Assembly: GCA_029939015.1 (NCBI GenBank) | Contig: JAOZTV010000229.1 | Coordinates: 1 to 5,180 of the forward strand | Source: Candidatus Aminicenantota bacterium | GTDB taxonomy: Bacteria > Acidobacteriota > Aminicenantia > UBA2199 | Direction: 5' to 3' | Length of the DNA stretch: 5,180 bases | Part shown: piece by piece, positions 1 to 5,180 of the stretch | Position numbering within the stretch: the first letter of the stretch is position 1 | Layout: each line of letters begins with the position of its first letter | The notes under the pieces: generated by a model | Databases searched by the model: none | What the model was told of the DNA's origin: nothing | What the model saw: the letters and a program-made list of their open reading frames with translations, nothing else | Translations under genes and position numbers: made by a program

Positions 1-114
1 AATGTATTCTAATTTATGAAAATTGAATAATTTTTTATTTATAAAAAAAGAAAGTCCATAAGCTGAACCAATAATTAGAAAAAACTCAATTAAAGCTATA
101 GTTATTTGTTGCAC
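1..114 (-). CDS. N-terminal end of a membrane protein, partial (runs off the left edge)
   Basis: On the minus strand an open frame begins at a GTG (114-112) and continues off the window for 38 codons. An in-frame TAA lies immediately upstream (117-115), and no other ATG, GTG or TTG occurs in the visible part, so GTG is the only reasonable start. The peptide begins (V/M)QQITIALIEFFLIIGS and has one strongly hydrophobic segment at about residues 4-24, followed by a Lys/Asn-rich stretch. This looks like the first transmembrane helix of a polytopic protein. It starts four bases after the stop of the glycosyltransferase gene, so the two are probably co-transcribed. No good Shine-Dalgarno is visible, so translational coupling is likely. 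By inference it could be a PMT/GT39-like membrane glycosyltransferase that uses the lipid-linked sugar made by its neighbour, but 38 residues cannot prove a family. Confidence 0.55.
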   Translation of the reverse strand, partial: MQQITIALIEFFLIIGSAYGLSFFINKKLFNFHKLEYI

Positions 115-118
115 TTAA

Positions 119-985
119 TTATTTTAATCTTTTATTTATTAAATCAGCCAATAGTCCAATCATTAATACAAGTATTGAGAAAATAAATAAAATGACAGTT
201 GTGTCGGTTAAATTTAATAAGTAAATGTCTCTTACTATAGAAATTATAGTTAATAGAGTAGTTAGGAAAAATACAGGCATAAATATTCTCAATGGATTAA
301 ATAACATTGAGATCCTTAATATTAAGAGTAGAAAATTATATGTATCTTTAATAGGGTGAATTTTTGATTTACCGGATCTCTTGAAATAATCTATTGGAAT
401 ATTTTTAATAGTTAAATTGTCCATTATAAACGACATTGTTATTGTAGTTGTAAAAGAAAAACCTTCAGGATATAAATTCCAATATTTTTCACATTTTTTT
501 TTTTTAAATATCCTCATACCAGAATTAACATCTTTAATATTTTCTTTTACAATAAAAGAAGCAAATTTATTCAACATCCATTTAGCAGGTCTTCTCAAAT
601 AAGGTATATGTCTTTTCTTGGTAGTTCTTGTCCCAACAACCATATCATAGTCTGATATATGTTTTAGTAATTCGGGAAAACTTTCTATTGGATATGTTCC
701 GTCAGCATCAATAATTGCAATAATATCATATTTACTTTTTTTAATGCCTGTTTTTAATGAAGCCCCATAACCTCTATTGCTTTTATGTTCAATCAGAACA
801 AAATCTGAATATTTTTTATCTAAAAGGCTTTGTGTCTTATCCTTTGAACCATCATTTACAATAATTATTTCAAAGTTATTGACTACATTTTTTAAACTAA
901 AATGAACTCTTTGCAATGTAGATAGTATATTTTTCTCTTCATTATATACTGGAATAATCACAGATAAATTTGGTATATTTTGCAT
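119..985 (-). CDS. Family 2 glycosyltransferase, polyprenyl-phosphate sugar synthase type (DPM1/GtrB-like), two C-terminal TM helices
   Basis: This 288-residue protein has a GT-A fold catalytic domain at about 1-225. Visible motifs are the N-terminal IPVYNEE (11-17), NDGS (44-47), a DxD-type metal and nucleotide-sugar site DADGTYP (93-99, D93 and D95), VGTR (117-120) and DVNSGMRIF (152-160). The C-terminus has two hydrophobic helices at about 232-251 and 262-283, ending in GLLADLINK, a tail seen in bacterial members with two TM segments. Family members move a sugar from UDP- or GDP-sugar to undecaprenyl or dolichyl phosphate at the cytoplasmic membrane face; the actual sugar cannot be told here. 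The start is firm: an in-frame TAA lies only two codons upstream (994-992). The gene has its own promoter close to the ATG and is followed by a probable membrane partner. One oddity is a run of 12 A on the coding strand (positions 505-494) encoding four lysines near residue 161-164, a possible slippage site. Confidence 0.9.
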   Translation of the reverse strand: MQNIPNLSVIIPVYNEEKNILSTLQRVHFSLKNVVNNFEIIIVNDGSKDKTQSLLDKKYSDFVLIEHKSNRGYGASLKTGIKKSKYDIIAIIDADGTYPIESFPELLKHISDYDMVVGTRTTKKRHIPYLRRPAKWMLNKFASFIVKENIKDVNSGMRIFKKKKCEKYWNLYPEGFSFTTTITMSFIMDNLTIKNIPIDYFKRSGKSKIHPIKDTYNFLLLILRISMLFNPLRIFMPVFFLTTLLTIISIVRDIYLLNLTDTTVILFIFSILVLMIGLLADLINKRLK

Positions 986-993
986 AATTAATT

Positions 994-1022
994 ATTATAG
1001 TTTAAATTTAATTATATTTCAA
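994..1022 (-). promoter_or_regulatory. Sigma-70-type promoter for the glycosyltransferase gene
   Basis: On the minus strand a -35 box TTGAAA (1022-1017) is separated by exactly 17 bases from a perfect -10 box TATAAT (999-994). Only eight bases (AATTAATT) separate the -10 from the ATG at 985. Transcription would start at or within about three bases of the initiation codon, so the mRNA would have almost no leader. There is no Shine-Dalgarno in this space. In AT-rich DNA single boxes occur by chance, but the consensus spacing and the matching promoter on the other strand support the call. Confidence 0.7.
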
Positions 1023-1042
1023 TATTTTTAGAAAAAAGTCTC

Positions 1043-1071
1043 TTGAAAAATAGTGTAAATATTCGTATAAT
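1043..1071 (+). promoter_or_regulatory. Sigma-70-type promoter for murA and the downstream operon
   Basis: A -35 box TTGAAA (1043-1048) and a perfect -10 box TATAAT (1066-1071) are separated by exactly 17 bases. The -10 ends nine bases before the murA ATG at 1081. A start site at the purines 1079-1081 gives a leader of zero to two bases. No Shine-Dalgarno is present between 1049 and 1080. The two divergent promoters are back to back, with their -35 boxes separated by 20 AT-rich bases (1023-1042) that show no clear operator palindrome. Confidence 0.75.
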
Positions 1072-1080
1072 ACTTATTAA

Positions 1081-2337
1081 ATGGATAATAAAAAGTTAAA
1101 AATAATTGGTAAGAATAGATTGGATGGAAGTGTTACAATTTCTGGTGCGAAAAATGCAGCTCTTCCAGGGCTTGCAGCTTTAACACTCAGTTCAGGTAAA
1201 ATTAAGATATCCAATGTCCCTAATGTTAACGATGTGCGTATAATGATAGATGCATTGCAAAGTATTGGAGGTGATATTAGTTTTGATAATAATATTATTA
1301 ATGCTGAATTAAAAAACATTAAATCAGGTGTTTTCTTAGGAGATAATGTTGGCAGTATCAGAGCCTCAATACTTTTTTTGGGACCAATGCTTGCAAGAAA
1401 TGGATATGTAAGGGTATCTCAGCCGGGAGGTTGTCCTATCGGCCATAGGGGCGTTGACTTTCATTTTGAAGGTTTAAAAAAAATGGGAGCTCAAATTGAA
1501 ATAATAGGGAATGATATTATTGGGAAAACTAATGGGCTAATAGGCGTTGATTATACATTTCCAGGCAAAACTGTTACAGGAACTGAAAATCTTATAATGG
1601 CAGCAAGTCTTGCTAATGGAGACAGTATTTTGAGAAACTCTGCCTTAGAACCTGAAATAGATGATTTGATAGATTTGTTAAATAAAATGGGTGCAAAAAT
1701 AAGAAGGGATGGAGATAATATTCTGATTAAAGGCAAAACCTCACTTGGTGATGCTGTTCACGAAATAATTCCTGATAGAATTGAAATGGGTACTTATGTT
1801 ATTGCAGGATGTTTTGCTGATAATAATATTATAGTAAAAAATACCAGACCAGAACTTATTGAAAACCTGCTTGATATACTAAGAAAAATGGGTGTAAAAA
1901 TAAATATTAAAAATTCTGATATTATTATTAGTCCAAATAAGCAAATGTCACCAATTAAATTAGAAACAATGCCATATCCTGGATTTCCTACTGATTTGCA
2001 GGCACAGTTAATGGCATTATTAACTCAAACTGATGGAGTTTCTCAAATAAAAGAATCAATATTTAATAATCGTTTTAACCATGCAAACGAGCTTAATAAA
2101 ATGGGTGCAAATATCGTGTTAAGTAAAGATATTGCCCAAATAACAGGTGTAACACAATTTAAAGGCAATAAGACTGTTTATGCAACAGATTTGAGAGCAT
2201 CGGCAGCCTTGGTATTAGGTGCTTTGATTGCAGATGGACAGACCATAATAAATAATGCATCACAGCTTTTCAGAGGGTATGAAAATTTACCACAAAAACT
2301 TTCAAAACTCGGTGCAGATATAGCAGTAATTAATTAG
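1081..2337 (+). CDS. murA: UDP-N-acetylglucosamine 1-carboxyvinyltransferase (MurA)
   Basis: MurA transfers enolpyruvate from phosphoenolpyruvate to UDP-GlcNAc in the cytoplasm, the committed step of peptidoglycan synthesis. The protein is 418 residues, the usual length. Key residues are in place by comparison with E. coli MurA: K24 and N25 in SGAKNAALP (21-29), R94 in GSIRAS, the loop cysteine C118 in PGGCPIGHR (115-123) with R123, the catalytic aspartate D305 in GFPTD, D370 and R372 in TDLRASAALVLGAL, and R398 in FRGYE. The internal repeat of the EPSP-synthase-like fold is also visible. C118 predicts a target that fosfomycin can alkylate. Two motifs depart from the common form: HRGVD in place of ARPVD, and LFRGYEN in place of (I/L)DRGYE. 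The start is fixed by an in-frame TAA directly before the ATG (1078-1080), and translation appears leaderless. It is the first gene of a four-gene unit. Confidence 0.97.
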   Translation: MDNKKLKIIGKNRLDGSVTISGAKNAALPGLAALTLSSGKIKISNVPNVNDVRIMIDALQSIGGDISFDNNIINAELKNIKSGVFLGDNVGSIRASILFLGPMLARNGYVRVSQPGGCPIGHRGVDFHFEGLKKMGAQIEIIGNDIIGKTNGLIGVDYTFPGKTVTGTENLIMAASLANGDSILRNSALEPEIDDLIDLLNKMGAKIRRDGDNILIKGKTSLGDAVHEIIPDRIEMGTYVIAGCFADNNIIVKNTRPELIENLLDILRKMGVKINIKNSDIIISPNKQMSPIKLETMPYPGFPTDLQAQLMALLTQTDGVSQIKESIFNNRFNHANELNKMGANIVLSKDIAQITGVTQFKGNKTVYATDLRASAALVLGALIADGQTIINNASQLFRGYENLPQKLSKLGADIAVIN

Positions 2338-2342
2338 GAGGG
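2336..2342 (+). promoter_or_regulatory. Strong Shine-Dalgarno for the HIT gene, overlapping the murA stop
   Basis: AGGAGGG is a full consensus anti-16S match. It ends four bases before the ATG at 2347 and shares its first two bases with the murA TAG stop (2335-2337). It fixes the HIT start and shows that this organism uses classical ribosome binding sites inside operons, in contrast with the leaderless murA start. Confidence 0.9.
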
Positions 2343-2346
2343 AATA

Positions 2347-2679
2347 ATGTCAGATTGTATTTTTTGTAAAATTGTTAATAGAGAAATTGATACGGAGCTT
2401 ATTTACGAAGATTCAAAAATAATTGCCTTTAATGATATTTCTCCTGTTGCTCCTGTACATATACTTGTTATTCCTAAAGAACATTTTCCAACAATTGAAG
2501 ATGCAAAGGACTCAGATATTTTATCACATCTTTTTTCCAAGGTTGTAGAAATAGCAAAAATGAAAAACTTAGAAGATTATCGATTAATAATAAATAAGGG
2601 TGAAAAAGCTGGACAGACAGTTTTTCATTTGCATATACATATTATTGGAAAAAGAGATTTAAAATGGCCCCCAGGATAA
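2347..2679 (+). CDS. HIT (histidine triad) family protein, HINT-like nucleotide hydrolase
   Basis: This 110-residue protein matches the compact bacterial HINT-type HIT proteins in length and motif order. The N-terminus has CxxC (C4, C7), which with a histidine such as H38 often binds zinc in this family. The core holds NDISPVAPVHILVIPKEH (29-46). The histidine triad is HLHIHII at 94-100 (H94, H96, H98), where the last conserved His is the nucleophile for the alpha phosphate. It ends in WPPG, a common bacterial HIT C-terminus. Relatives hydrolyse adenosine phosphoramidates and aminoacyl-adenylates in the cytoplasm; the natural substrate is usually unknown. It lies nine bases after murA behind a strong ribosome binding site, so it is co-transcribed. 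A direct role in cell-wall synthesis is not implied. Confidence 0.95.
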   Translation: MSDCIFCKIVNREIDTELIYEDSKIIAFNDISPVAPVHILVIPKEHFPTIEDAKDSDILSHLFSKVVEIAKMKNLEDYRLIINKGEKAGQTVFHLHIHIIGKRDLKWPPG

Positions 2680-2682
2680 GAC

Positions 2683-2687
2683 AGGAA
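2683..2687 (+). promoter_or_regulatory. Shine-Dalgarno for the NYN nuclease gene
   Basis: AGGAA lies seven bases before the ATG at 2695, in the 15-base gap after the HIT gene. It supports the chosen start, whose product opens directly with the PIN-fold motif IIDGNN. Confidence 0.7.
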
Positions 2688-2694
2688 ATTTATA

Positions 2695-3174
2695 ATGCCT
2701 TATATAATTGATGGAAATAATCTTATCGGTAGTTCGCCTGATATAAAAATTGAAGATATTGACGGAAGAGAAAAAATAATTGCTTTAGCAGAAAAATTCC
2801 AAAGTAGAAAAAAAAATAATGTATTGTTAGTTTTTGATGGCGAACCAAAAAATGCAGCTTATGAAAATGCTATAAATAATAAATTTAAAGTTATATATCC
2901 AAGGTATGGAATGTCTGCTGATGAGGTAATTAAAAATATTTTAGATGAATATAATAATTTTAAAGATGTTATCTTAATTTCATCTGACAGGGAATTAAAA
3001 ACCTTTGCTAAAAAAAAAGGTGCTAAAACAATTAATTCAATAGAATTTTATTATGAATTGAAACGAAGTTATAAAATTGCAAATAAAGCTGAAAAGAATA
3101 ATAAAAAAATTGATGTTGAGGTTTCTACCAATGAGGTTGATCATTGGATGAAAGTTTTTACAGATTCTAAATAG
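2695..3174 (+). CDS. YacP-like NYN domain (PIN-fold) ribonuclease
   Basis: This 159-residue protein has the acidic active-site pattern of NYN/PIN-fold nucleases. D6 and N8-N9 lie in IIDGNNLIG (4-12), D48 in LLVFDGEP (44-51), D76 and E77 in SADEVIK (74-80), and D98 in ILISSDREL (93-101). These acids would bind divalent metal and cut RNA. Related YacP/Rae1 proteins are ribosome-associated or RNA-decay endonucleases, but that function is not proven for this branch. After the domain (about 1-123) comes a Lys/Asn-rich linker (about 124-142), then a short tail STNEVDHWMKVF (144-155) that looks like a separate short helix or docking motif. The gene sits between the HIT and TldE genes and its stop abuts the next ATG. 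Cytoplasmic; no signal peptide or TM segment is seen. Confidence 0.85.
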   Translation: MPYIIDGNNLIGSSPDIKIEDIDGREKIIALAEKFQSRKKNNVLLVFDGEPKNAAYENAINNKFKVIYPRYGMSADEVIKNILDEYNNFKDVILISSDRELKTFAKKKGAKTINSIEFYYELKRSYKIANKAEKNNKKIDVEVSTNEVDHWMKVFTDSK

Positions 3175-4497
3175 ATGAATAAAAAGAAAAGGTTTGATAT
3201 TGCAAATCAGGTAATTGATATTGCAAAAATAAATGGTGCTGATGAAGTTTCTGTAATTATTTCAGCGAATAAGCAATCTTCAATTGAGATTAGAAATGGA
3301 AAGGTTGATTTATTAGAAGGTGCTGAAGAGGTAAATATTGCATTGGCATTATATGTTAATAATAGATATTCAGTAAATCAGACAGGTGTTCTTGAAAAAA
3401 ATTCATTAAATGAGTTTATAAAAAATGCAATTTCTTTAACTCAACAAATTAATTTTGACGAGTATCGTATGTTACCTGATGCAAATTTATACTGGAATGG
3501 AAAAGAAAAAGATTTATATATAAATGATAAAAATTTCCCCAATTTAAAACCTGAAACTAAAAAAAAAATAGTTTTAGAACTTGAAGAAAAAACAAGAAAT
3601 AAAAGTAATAAAATTGTATCTGTAACTTCTGGCTATTCAGACTCCTGCTCTGAATTTCTAAAAATAAACAGTAATGGTTTTGTTGGCGAAAAGATTAGTA
3701 CAGGCTTTTCCATAGGCTCTGAAGTTGTTGTAAAAGATAAGAATGGTGCACTTCCATCTGACTGGTACTACGGCTACACAAGATATTTTGATGATATGCC
3801 GGATTTAGATATTATTGCCGATAATTCTACAAAAATGGCAGAGAAGAAGATAGGTCAAAAAAAAATTATATCCGGGAAATATGATATGCTAGTTGAAAAT
3901 AGAGCATCTTCCAAGCTAATAGGTTTGATATTATCATCAATTACAGGTAGTAAATTATGGAATAAAAATACTTTCCTTGAGGGAATGCTCAATAAGAAAG
4001 TTTTTTCTGATAAACTTACAATTATTGATGAACCTCTTCTAAAAAAAGGCTTAGGTTCAAAATATTTTGACGGTGATGGTTTTGAAACTAAAAAATATAA
4101 AATTATTGAAAATGGAGTTTTAAACAGATATTTAATAAATGATTATTTTAGTAGAAAATTAAAAATATCCCCAACATCTGGAAGTACTAGTAATATACAT
4201 TTAGAAAATGGAAATAAAAATCTTATTGAAATAATTAAATCTGTCTCTAAAGGTATATTTGTAACCGGATTTCTTGGTGGAAATTTTAATAGCACTACAG
4301 GCGATTTTTCTTTTGGTATAAATGGTTTATTAATTGAAAATGGAGAGCAGACAATACCTATAAATGAAATGAATATAACAGGAAATGTTATAGAACTTTT
4401 TAATAATATTATAGAAATTGGGAATGACCCTTATCTATACTCATCATATAGAACGTCAAGTCTATTATTTGAAAATATAAGTTTTAGTGGTTTATAA
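3175..4497 (+). CDS. PmbA/TldE-family protein (modulator of DNA gyrase / TldD-TldE protease partner)
   Basis: This 440-residue protein has the length and layout of the PmbA/TldE branch. An N-terminal mixed domain begins with ADEVSVIIS and the IEIRNGKVD signature (37-45). A central region has GFSIGSEVVVKDKNG (177-191). The C-terminal beta-rich domain has GKYDMLVENRAS (234-245), SKYFDGDGFET (295-305), the segment GFLGGNFNSTTGDFSFGINGLLIENG (365-390), PINEMNITGN (395-404) and a final RTSSLLFENISFSG (426-439). No HExxxH zinc motif is present, which fits TldE and not TldD. In E. coli the TldD-TldE heterodimer is a metalloprotease acting on unfolded peptides, including antitoxin CcdA and the microcin B17 precursor, with TldD supplying the zinc site. 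No TldD gene is seen here. The ATG directly follows the upstream TAG (TAGATG) and lacks a Shine-Dalgarno, so translation probably depends on reinitiation. Confidence 0.9.
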   Translation: MNKKKRFDIANQVIDIAKINGADEVSVIISANKQSSIEIRNGKVDLLEGAEEVNIALALYVNNRYSVNQTGVLEKNSLNEFIKNAISLTQQINFDEYRMLPDANLYWNGKEKDLYINDKNFPNLKPETKKKIVLELEEKTRNKSNKIVSVTSGYSDSCSEFLKINSNGFVGEKISTGFSIGSEVVVKDKNGALPSDWYYGYTRYFDDMPDLDIIADNSTKMAEKKIGQKKIISGKYDMLVENRASSKLIGLILSSITGSKLWNKNTFLEGMLNKKVFSDKLTIIDEPLLKKGLGSKYFDGDGFETKKYKIIENGVLNRYLINDYFSRKLKISPTSGSTSNIHLENGNKNLIEIIKSVSKGIFVTGFLGGNFNSTTGDFSFGINGLLIENGEQTIPINEMNITGNVIELFNNIIEIGNDPYLYSSYRTSSLLFENISFSGL

Positions 4498-4526
4498 GTT
4501 ATACCTAAATTGGGTCTTTGAAAATT

Positions 4527-4931
4527 TTAGTCTAAATTGTCCAATAATTTCTGTTGTAATTTAAGCATCTCGCCTGAGTCTGTTTCATGGTCATAACCTT
4601 TAAGATGTAAAAGTCCATGTATAATTAATGTCGTTAATTCAAGTTCTTCTGATATAGCTGCTTCTTTTGCCTGTTTTATTAAAACTTGATAACATATAAA
4701 AATATCTCCATGATAATAACCATCTGGGAGTTCTTCATTTGAAATAAAAGTTAAAACATCGGTAGAGGTATCTATTTTCCTAAATTGTTTATTAAGGGCT
4801 CTTGACTCTTTTTCATCACCAATTTTTATTGTTGCATTACCAGTAAGATCTAAGTCTGAGGCGATAAAACTGATGATTTTGTTATACTTACTCTTATCAA
4901 TTATATATTCTTCGCTAATTAATTCAATCAT
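4527..4931 (-). CDS. ybeY: Endoribonuclease YbeY (rRNA maturation and quality control)
   Basis: YbeY is a zinc-dependent endoribonuclease involved in 3' maturation of 16S rRNA and late 70S quality control in the cytoplasm. The 134-residue protein carries the defining motif HGLLHLKGYDH at 105-115, with zinc ligands H105, H109 and H115. It also has the family block ALNKQFRKIDTSTDVLTF (45-62) and the GDIFIC strand (75-80). It is slightly shorter than the usual 150 or so residues but complete. The ATG at 4931 overlaps the stop of the upstream PgpH-like gene as ATGA, and an AAGGA ribosome binding site lies six bases before it. The pairing with a 7TM-HD gene is common. The dgkA and era genes that often follow ybeY are absent; the next gene is convergent. 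Confidence 0.96.
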   Translation of the reverse strand: MIELISEEYIIDKSKYNKIISFIASDLDLTGNATIKIGDEKESRALNKQFRKIDTSTDVLTFISNEELPDGYYHGDIFICYQVLIKQAKEAAISEELELTTLIIHGLLHLKGYDHETDSGEMLKLQQKLLDNLD

Positions 4932-5180
4932 TTTTTTTCCTTAAAATTAAAACCTGGATATGATATTCTGGTATGATATATTGATGAAAGTTTTTTATAA
5001 AAACTATTTGCAATAGAATTCAATGCCTTAAGTGTCATACCCTCACATTCATCAAATTGACTTTCTGATATATTTGAATCTATTATTTTTCTTATTACAT
5101 TCTTAATTTCTTTTTCTGTTGGTGCTGATAAGCTTTTTGAAGCAGCTTCTACCTGATCAGCAAGCATTATAATTCCATTC
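4928..5180 (-). CDS. C-terminal end of a 7TM-HD phosphodiesterase (PgpH-like, c-di-AMP hydrolase), partial
   Basis: The frame is open through the right edge, so about 84 C-terminal residues are seen and the true start lies outside. The fragment reads NGIIMLADQVEAASKSLSAP and ends with SIYHTRISYPG plus a lysine tail. ADxVEAA followed by a Ser-Leu turn is the final conserved helix of the HD domain in PgpH/YqfF proteins. The block FDECEGMTLKALNSIANSF also matches the post-HD end of that family. The methionine within GIIMLADQ is internal, not a start. Full-length relatives have an extracellular 7TMR-HDED region, seven TM helices and a cytoplasmic HD domain that cleaves c-di-AMP to pApA. The stop overlaps the ybeY start by four bases (ATGA), so the two genes are translationally coupled. 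Confidence 0.9.
   Translation of the reverse strand, partial: NGIIMLADQVEAASKSLSAPTEKEIKNVIRKIIDSNISESQFDECEGMTLKALNSIANSFYKKLSSIYHTRISYPGFNFKEKK
4938..4942 (-). promoter_or_regulatory. Shine-Dalgarno for ybeY inside the end of the PgpH-like gene
   Basis: On the minus strand AAGGA precedes the ybeY ATG by six bases, with a run of A in between. It lies within the last codons of the upstream gene and supports the start chosen at 4931. Confidence 0.75.

Noticed and set aside
417..602. Plus-strand open frame inside the glycosyltransferase gene
   Set aside because: Antisense to a conserved coding region; its Phe-rich content reflects the complement of lysine codons.
1023..1042. Operator between the two divergent -35 boxes
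   Set aside because: The 20 bases are AT-rich but show no palindrome or direct repeat that would support a regulator site.
1077..1319. Open frame on the minus strand, antisense to the start of murA
   Set aside because: It lies entirely opposite a certain murA reading frame, matches no family I recognise, and its end overlaps the murA promoter gap. It is a shadow frame.
1551..1736. Minus-strand open frame inside murA
   Set aside because: Antisense to a conserved enzyme, with no ribosome binding site or recognisable product.
2808..3018. Two nine-base A runs in the NYN gene (2808-2816 and 3010-3018) as frameshift sites
   Set aside because: The reading frame is intact and both runs encode plain lysine codons. 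Such lengths are common at this base composition.
4503..4515. Possible hairpin (ACCTA / TGGGT, loop of three) just after the TldE stop, as a terminator
   Set aside because: The stem is only five pairs including one G-U, and no T tract follows. On the other strand the G-U becomes a mismatch. Too weak to call.
4526..4536. Inverted repeat TTTAG / CTAAA around the ybeY stop
   Set aside because: The five-base arms have a single-base centre, AT-rich, and sit largely in codons. Expected by chance at this base composition.

Overview
The window is a strongly AT-rich stretch of bacterial chromosome (about 30 % G+C by eye) with densely packed housekeeping genes. It encodes peptidoglycan precursor synthesis (MurA), a c-di-AMP phosphodiesterase of the 7TM-HD type and the RNase YbeY, so the host is a walled bacterium. 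Coding style is uniform, with Lys/Asn/Ile-rich proteins throughout. There are no mobile elements, CRISPR arrays or structural RNA genes, and no sign of recent transfer. The phylum cannot be fixed from this sequence. Strong Shine-Dalgarno sites inside operons combined with apparently leaderless first genes limit the options but do not decide among them.

Layout. From 1 to 985 on the minus strand lies a leftward transcription unit: a two-TM family 2 glycosyltransferase of the polyprenyl-phosphate sugar type, followed four bases later by the start of a membrane protein that runs off the left edge. Bases 986-1080 form a compact divergent promoter region. From 1081 to 4497 on the plus strand is a tight four-gene unit: murA, a HIT-family nucleotide-binding protein, a YacP-like NYN/PIN-fold nuclease and a PmbA/TldE-type protein. 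Gaps are 9, 15 and 0 bases. From 4527 to 5180 on the minus strand are ybeY and the C-terminal end of a PgpH-like 7TM-HD protein. They overlap by ATGA and converge on the murA unit across only 29 bases.

How the genes fit together. The glycosyltransferase probably loads a sugar onto a lipid carrier for the envelope, and MurA commits UDP-GlcNAc to peptidoglycan. The HIT, NYN and TldE proteins point to nucleotide clearance, RNA processing and peptide proteolysis or maturation. Their co-transcription with murA is probably economical packing, not a pathway. YbeY matures rRNA and the PgpH-like protein would hydrolyse c-di-AMP; this pairing is common in bacteria.

The most notable signal is the divergent promoter pair. 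Both strands carry the same TTGAAA-17-TATAAT promoter, placed 8 and 9 bases before the ATG codons. In-frame stops fix both starts and there is no ribosome binding site, so both genes look leaderless. I found no convincing evidence of a novel multi-gene system. The rest is ordinary core genome with a few details worth checking.
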